NCBI RefSeq assembly: GCF_964275005.1
Contig: NC_092706.1
Coordinates: 8,613,644 to 8,677,643 of the forward strand
DNA: 64,000 bases
Direction: 5' to 3'
DNA from: Diadema setosum
Lineage: Eukaryota > Echinodermata > Echinoidea > Diadematoida > Diadematidae
Shown: piece by piece, positions 59,606-64,000 of the stretch
Layout of the letters: each line of letters begins with the position of its first letter
Position numbering within the stretch: position 1 is the stretch's first letter
Made by a program: the position numbers and the translations under genes
Notes under the pieces: generated by a model
Database searches by the model: none
Seen by the model: only the letters and a program-made list of their open reading frames with translations
What the model was told of the DNA's origin: nothing

Positions 59606-59731
59606 TATAAGTAGTGGGGCAACTACTCACGGTGATATACATCTCGTCGAAACGTCGCATGGTCCCGTCGCACCATCTTTGCACTCTTTGGAAGAGTTTT
59701 CTTCTATGCAAACAGGAGTTATCACAGACGG
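59606..59731 (+). promoter_or_regulatory. TATA box and leader exon of receptor G
   Basis: TATAAGTAG from 59606, CTCACGGTGATAT, donor ACGG|GTAAGT (59732-59733), acceptor TTTCTTGCAG ending at 61033, an intron of 1302 nt that contains a 247-bp MITE. The leader ATG at 59659 opens a frame with no stop before the donor. Confidence 0.62.
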
Positions 59732-60218
59732 GTAAGTTTGAAGTTCTAGTTCATTCACGTTTCCTAATAATTAAGAGATCCAATTGAAAAACCAAGGTAC
59801 GTTTTACTTATTTCATTTTTTTTGATTGGATAACAAAATAATGTTTAGGATCCTCATTTTAACTGCATGAGGTAATGGTAATGTAAATTCTGATTTAAAA
59901 CCGATTACTTTGAATTTACAAACCACATATCACTATGATTCCCTTGCATCGCCAAAGTAATGTGATCATTATTGCGATGCCACGTAATATTTCATAAGAC
60001 ATAGCACATGAACTGTCCTCTCTCAGAATCCAGCCTTAAATTTTTCTGTGTTGTTTTACTTCAACATTACATCCCCAAAGTTATTTACGTTACTTTATTT
60101 TACTTTTTTGCACTGTCCCTTTACGAGATCACAGAGTTTTTATAAACTGTCGTACAAATCGGTAACAGGCCTACCTTTAAATTTTAGTATTTTTCACAGC
60201 TACCGTGATATTACAATT

Positions 60219-60465
60219 GAAGAGTTTGTTTGCAGAAACCGATAAGTCCATATTTGCCAAATGGAGATATTTGCGATTAAAGGTCAAGAAAAATAAAGAG
60301 AATAATAAGAAAATTTTTGCTTCTTTTGACCATAACTTCAAAAATGTACCTTTATATGTAGTGACCAATATATCATCTAGAAGGTATTATTTTGTACTTT
60401 ATCACAGCGACCGTACTTCAAAATCTTCAAAAATGGACTTATCGGTTTTTGCGAACAAACACTTC
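60219..60465 (+). mobile_element. 247-bp MITE, fourth copy, in the 5'UTR intron of G
   Basis: GAAGAGTTTGTTTGCAGAAA to the inverse CACTTC end, flanked by AATT on both sides. The corresponding region in unit F (near 52400, GATATTACAGTTG) lacks it. Confidence 0.87.
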
Positions 60466-61098
60466 AATTCCACAAGAAAACAATATCAAAATGAGTTATT
60501 TCTGGTTAAAAAAAATGATTCTCATAAATATTTCATATATGCCAGAAGGAAAATTAGAGCTAGAACTTAAAATCTGTACTCTTAGATAATTTGTTGAAAC
60601 TTTTTTTTTTTCTACTCAAAATAAGTCAGAGAAAGGTTGAAAAACTGCTGGAATAAACACATTTTGATAAATCAATTACAATGTAGATTCACAATATTTA
60701 CAAAGCTCTTATCAGATAAAAACAGCTCTAAGCGCTGAGAAGAAAGAGGGAAAGAGGAAAGAAGAAGGTACAGTTTTAGAATGATCAGACCTAAATAATA
60801 ATAAACAGTTAACCTACTTGCGAAATGGACAGTATAGCTGTGTCAACTCAATAAGACTTTGATAATTAAAAATCGAGAATTGTATTTCTAACTTAGAACA
60901 ATGCTAATATACGGATTGCTTTTCCCCCGTGTTTCAGCCTGAATACCTTTCGTCTCTTTTAAAAGAGATGGAACATCTGAAAATTATGTGCACTCACTAA
61001 TGTTATTCGTGATTCATCTCATATTTCTTGCAGCTTGGACAATACACTATTTTTTGGGGGGTAGCTGCGTTACATCTACTGAAGGCGTTAAGGGCAAG

Positions 61099-62151
61099 AT
61101 GAATACCGAGCTCAACAGTTCATATTGGGAGAATCAAAGGGAAATGTACACAACTGACTTAGGAGTGACAGAACCCGGCGAGCAAACAATGACTTGGTCC
61201 TGGTACCCCTTGCCGTGGTCGTGGTATATCATTGGCGAGCTGGTAACCGCCATTCTCGGAATCATGGGCAACCTCCTCGTGATTGTCGTCATATTTTCCC
61301 GCCGTTCGAAGAGTAGATCTACTGATATTCTGGTAGGTCACCTGGCATGTGCAGACCTACTGACGTCGCTGTTCCTGGTTCCCTATCCCGAACTAAACAC
61401 CATCCCATACACATGGTTTGGAACTCTATTCTGCAAGGTCTTCAAAGGGAACTACTTGATGTGGACGTCGGTGACAGCGTCCATATACATTCTATCGGCC
61501 ATATCGATTGATCGCTACTTTGCTGTCGTGTATCCATTGCATTTTAAGCGTTTCGTCAGTCGTAAACTTGTCATTGCGGTTGTCGCTATGATATGGCTAG
61601 GTGCCTCCGTTCTCATGATCCCGATACTTTTGATCAACAACGCAGACGTTATCCCAGGAAAATGCATATTTCATCTACCGTTTCCGAAGCTCCAGGTCGC
61701 TTATGGCTTTTTCACCTTCATCATTCGACTCGCTATTCCCACAATCATCATGCTCTTCACACAGATTACTATCGTTCGCGTCCTTCGACGGGAAGCTGTC
61801 CGTTTCAAGTCACAGGAAACGGCGCAATCCACGGCGTCTTTCCACGACGTCGCACGAGCCCGCGTTCTCCAGCTTCTGCTCCTGGTTGTGCTGGTGTATA
61901 TAGTTTGTTGGGCCCCTGACCAGATCGCTTTTCTCTCCTTCAACCTCGGCCTAGTGCCCCGCTCCCATTTTGCAAGTCCTCTCCATCGCATCCTAGTCGT
62001 TCTTGCCTTTTGCAACTCTTGTGCTAACCCCATCCTTTACACTTTTCGTCACCAACAGTTTCGGAGAGCTGTTAAAGATTTCTTCAAAGGCGTTACCTCA
62101 AGCAGCTCGCCGATATTTGAAGAAATCGTTCCCGAGAAAACCCCAGCCTAG
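61099..62151 (+). CDS. Rhodopsin-class GPCR G
   Basis: A 350-residue receptor starting MNTELNSS. Numbering is one less than B: W-S-W at 33-35 and 40-42, N58, D86, C112, DRY at 138-140, a one-residue-shorter ICL3 with SFHDVARARV, CWAP in TM6, NPILY in TM7. N6 (NSS) is a sequon. The tail is shortest of the array (EEIVPEKTPA). The frame is open upstream to 60988, and with the proposed splice it is in frame with the leader ATG at 59659. I nevertheless choose 61099, because it matches the paralogues. A TGACC element sits 82 bp after the stop, so its 3'UTR differs from the other units. Ligand unknown. Confidence 0.93.
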   Translation: MNTELNSSYWENQREMYTTDLGVTEPGEQTMTWSWYPLPWSWYIIGELVTAILGIMGNLLVIVVIFSRRSKSRSTDILVGHLACADLLTSLFLVPYPELNTIPYTWFGTLFCKVFKGNYLMWTSVTASIYILSAISIDRYFAVVYPLHFKRFVSRKLVIAVVAMIWLGASVLMIPILLINNADVIPGKCIFHLPFPKLQVAYGFFTFIIRLAIPTIIMLFTQITIVRVLRREAVRFKSQETAQSTASFHDVARARVLQLLLLVVLVYIVCWAPDQIAFLSFNLGLVPRSHFASPLHRILVVLAFCNSCANPILYTFRHQQFRRAVKDFFKGVTSSSSPIFEEIVPEKTPA

Positions 62152-62233
62152 CTCTCTCCGGAACACAATCCTCTAGGTCTCGCCTATCAATATAACTTTT
62201 CAGTTGAAAATACAAATCTGATCGTTTTTAAAT

Positions 62234-62932
62234 GTGACACTGCACTTCAAAACAAACAAAAAGTTGGCAGACATGAATTTTTAGTTAAGACCATATTCTA
62301 AAAGAGCAGACTTTAAGCTTTAAAATGATGTATAACTCAAATCAAATGGACTCTCCTAACCTATCTAAATATTGGAAAGAAAACACAAACCCAGGAAAAG
62401 TGTGAACTGAGAAAAGAGGCTCTGAAGTACAGTGTCTATTCAAGCGCTTAATCTTTACCAAACCGTGCTGGCTGTGCGATGAATGGGACAAAAAAACAGG
62501 AAGTAAACCACCAGAGTAACAACAATGAAGGGATTATCAGATTAAACTGAAATTAAGCATGCCTCATTAACACATTCTATCCATAATTAATGCCAACTTT
62601 CAAAGCAGTAGCACTATCCTTTCAAAAGTTATTAGAGTTGAAAGTGAAGAGTGTGGACAAGGTTTTTCAGAAATTAAAAAGGGATTCCAAAGACACACCT
62701 AATCACACTCTTCTACCAAAAATGTTCGAGATAAACTGCTAAAAAAAAAAAAAAAAAACACTTTCCTGCCCGTTTTATGATACCAAATTTTAGCATAATG
62801 TAAAAGAAGACCCACTCTTTCAGGAAATATGAAAAAAAGTCAAGTTCGGCTGGGTTGACCCATTTCACTTATTTTCAGTCCTCACGCAAAATCAGTGTGT
62901 GCGACTTTATGTTCGTTTTGAGGTGCACGGTA
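62234..62932 (+). mobile_element. TGACC element, full-length, behind receptor G
   Basis: Starts TGACACTGCACTTCAAAACA and ends GAGGTGCACGGTAAC. About 700 bp. It occupies the place of the 3'UTR and the first part of the second-GPCR relic in the other units. Confidence 0.78.
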
Positions 62933-62955
62933 ACAAATAGTCTGAGAACCGGGTA

Positions 62956-63530
62956 TAGTCAGGCTCAGCATTTTGTAATCTACAACAGTCTTTTGACTAA
63001 CAGTTCGAGCGCCGTTTAATAAGGGGAAATGCATTTTTCAGTCAGTTCTAAAGAACACACAAAGTGCCAACGGAAATTTCGTGACCACTAGGCCTACCCG
63101 ACTCACTTTTCAAACCCTCGGCATACTCCTTGATAACCAGCTCGCCATCGCTCTGGCGCTCCACCGCTATGCAGCTCGTTTTACCCCAGCAGATATATCA
63201 AACTCGATGACGGCATCATTGCACGCCGTATCCAGAAGTCGAGTCATCAAACCTAAGTTTAGTTAAGCTCTTATCTATACGTCGTCTGCTTCCTGCAAAG
63301 CAGGTTGCTTTCTTGTTTGTTTGTTTTTTTTTCTGTTTGGTTTTCAATCTCGGGGTTACATCCTCGTCATATTTATTTTGTCTGTATCACCGGTTGCTTT
63401 AATAGTATTTGATTCTTTAACTCATGTTTGAATCATATCATGATAAACACTGCGCCGACCTCAATTCCGGGAAGCTGTCCAGGGCTTATTTAGGTCCAGG
63501 TCAAGCTCTTCATGACCCGATATTTAAGGA
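62956..63530 (+). pseudogene. Relic of a second GPCR, unit G (TM4 to C-tail)
   Basis: GGCTCAGCATTTTGTAATC aligns with the TM4 piece of the F relic. A clear ICL3 piece reads LAIALALHRYAARFTPADIS and SLHAVSRSRVIK (63140-63255). A tail-like GACCTCAATTCCGGGAAGCTGTCC follows near 63456. More diverged than the other relics. Confidence 0.65.
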
Positions 63531-64000
63531 TTTTGAATCTCAGAAGGCATATAATTCGATCAAAAATGATATGAATATTGTATAAACTAGATTATACTAG
63601 GTATACAGAGAAAATTTGCTTTTTGCTTCTCTATCTGATTTCTGGAGTAAAAACAATATCGGTGTCATCGCATTTTCTTTTTAATACAGAAATCAACTTT
63701 CTTTACGAAATATTGATACAAAAACATTGTGTTTGTTTCGGCATAAATTTCAGCTCTATATCTCTTGTAATTTTAGCAGACCGTAGGCATGTTTTTGTAA
63801 GATAGGGCCCGAAGTTTAGTTTAGCCATTGGGTTGAGGGGTTATTTGGGCCATAATATGCAGATGTGTGCAAGAAAAAGATAATGTTCATATTTCTTTTA
63901 AAGAGTTTTATTTTGTACATTATATCTCTTGCTTAATGGACTCGTCGGTGTTCTTATGAAAACCCTTAGTCCTTCAATACCCAGTGAACACAGGTGTACG
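63531..64000. other. Tail of unit G to window end
   Basis: Homologous to the tails of B, C and F (TTTGCTTCTCTATCTG... and the GGTTATTTGGGCCATA stretch). No gene, and the unit is cut by the window edge. Confidence 0.5.

Noticed and set aside
60205-60570. 121-codon protein (and similar frames at 23680, 33368 and 48641)
   Set aside because: They are the 247-bp MITE read through, equally open on the other strand, so not genes.

Overview
This looks like nuclear DNA of an invertebrate deuterostome, most likely an echinoderm such as a sea urchin. The reasons are the very AT-rich, microsatellite-dense background, many short DNA transposons, CR1-like LINE fragments, a large TTAA-flanked element whose ends begin AGGGATGGTATAGT, and above all a tandem expansion of rhodopsin-class GPCR genes with single-exon coding regions. 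Lineage-specific GPCR expansions of this type are known from sea urchins. The species itself is an inference.

The core of the window is a receptor array on the plus strand: B (12873-13976), C (20472-21575), D (36371-37495), E (pseudogene, 44980-46084), F (53194-54282) and G (61099-62151). The repeat period is about 8 kb, except C to D, which is stretched to about 16 kb by a transposon-rich insertion (about 24.9-33.6 kb). A more distant relative, A (6151-7227), lies upstream on the minus strand. All carry the class A landmarks (GN in TM1, D in TM2, a TM3/ECL2 cysteine pair, DRY or DRL, CWxP, NPxxY) and a distinctive doubled W-S-W motif just before TM1.

The repeat unit holds more than the receptor. 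Upstream is a conserved block with a TATA box (TATAAGTAG), a non-coding leader exon ending in a GTAAG donor, and an intron of about 0.8-1.3 kb whose acceptor (TTTCTTGCAG type) lies 60-70 nt before the true ATG. Downstream of B, C, D, F and G is the decayed remnant of a second, divergent GPCR (TM3 to C-tail). The ancestral unit therefore carried two receptor genes, of which one survived.

Comparison of units gives empty sites for several insertions: a foldback element in unit B, two different TTAA-targeting elements in the same TTAA of units D and F, a nested foldback pair inside the D relic, and a 247-bp MITE present four times. A ~690-bp TGACC-ended element occurs repeatedly and usually abuts TA or TG microsatellites. 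The first 500 bp contain an unexplained cluster of nine copies of a 14-mer in both orientations, one pair forming a perfect hairpin. Between C and D are a Tc1-like transposase relic, a truncated LINE, another LINE 3' end, two further TIR elements and minisatellites. Outside the receptors only one weak candidate gene (4971-5760, minus) is proposed.
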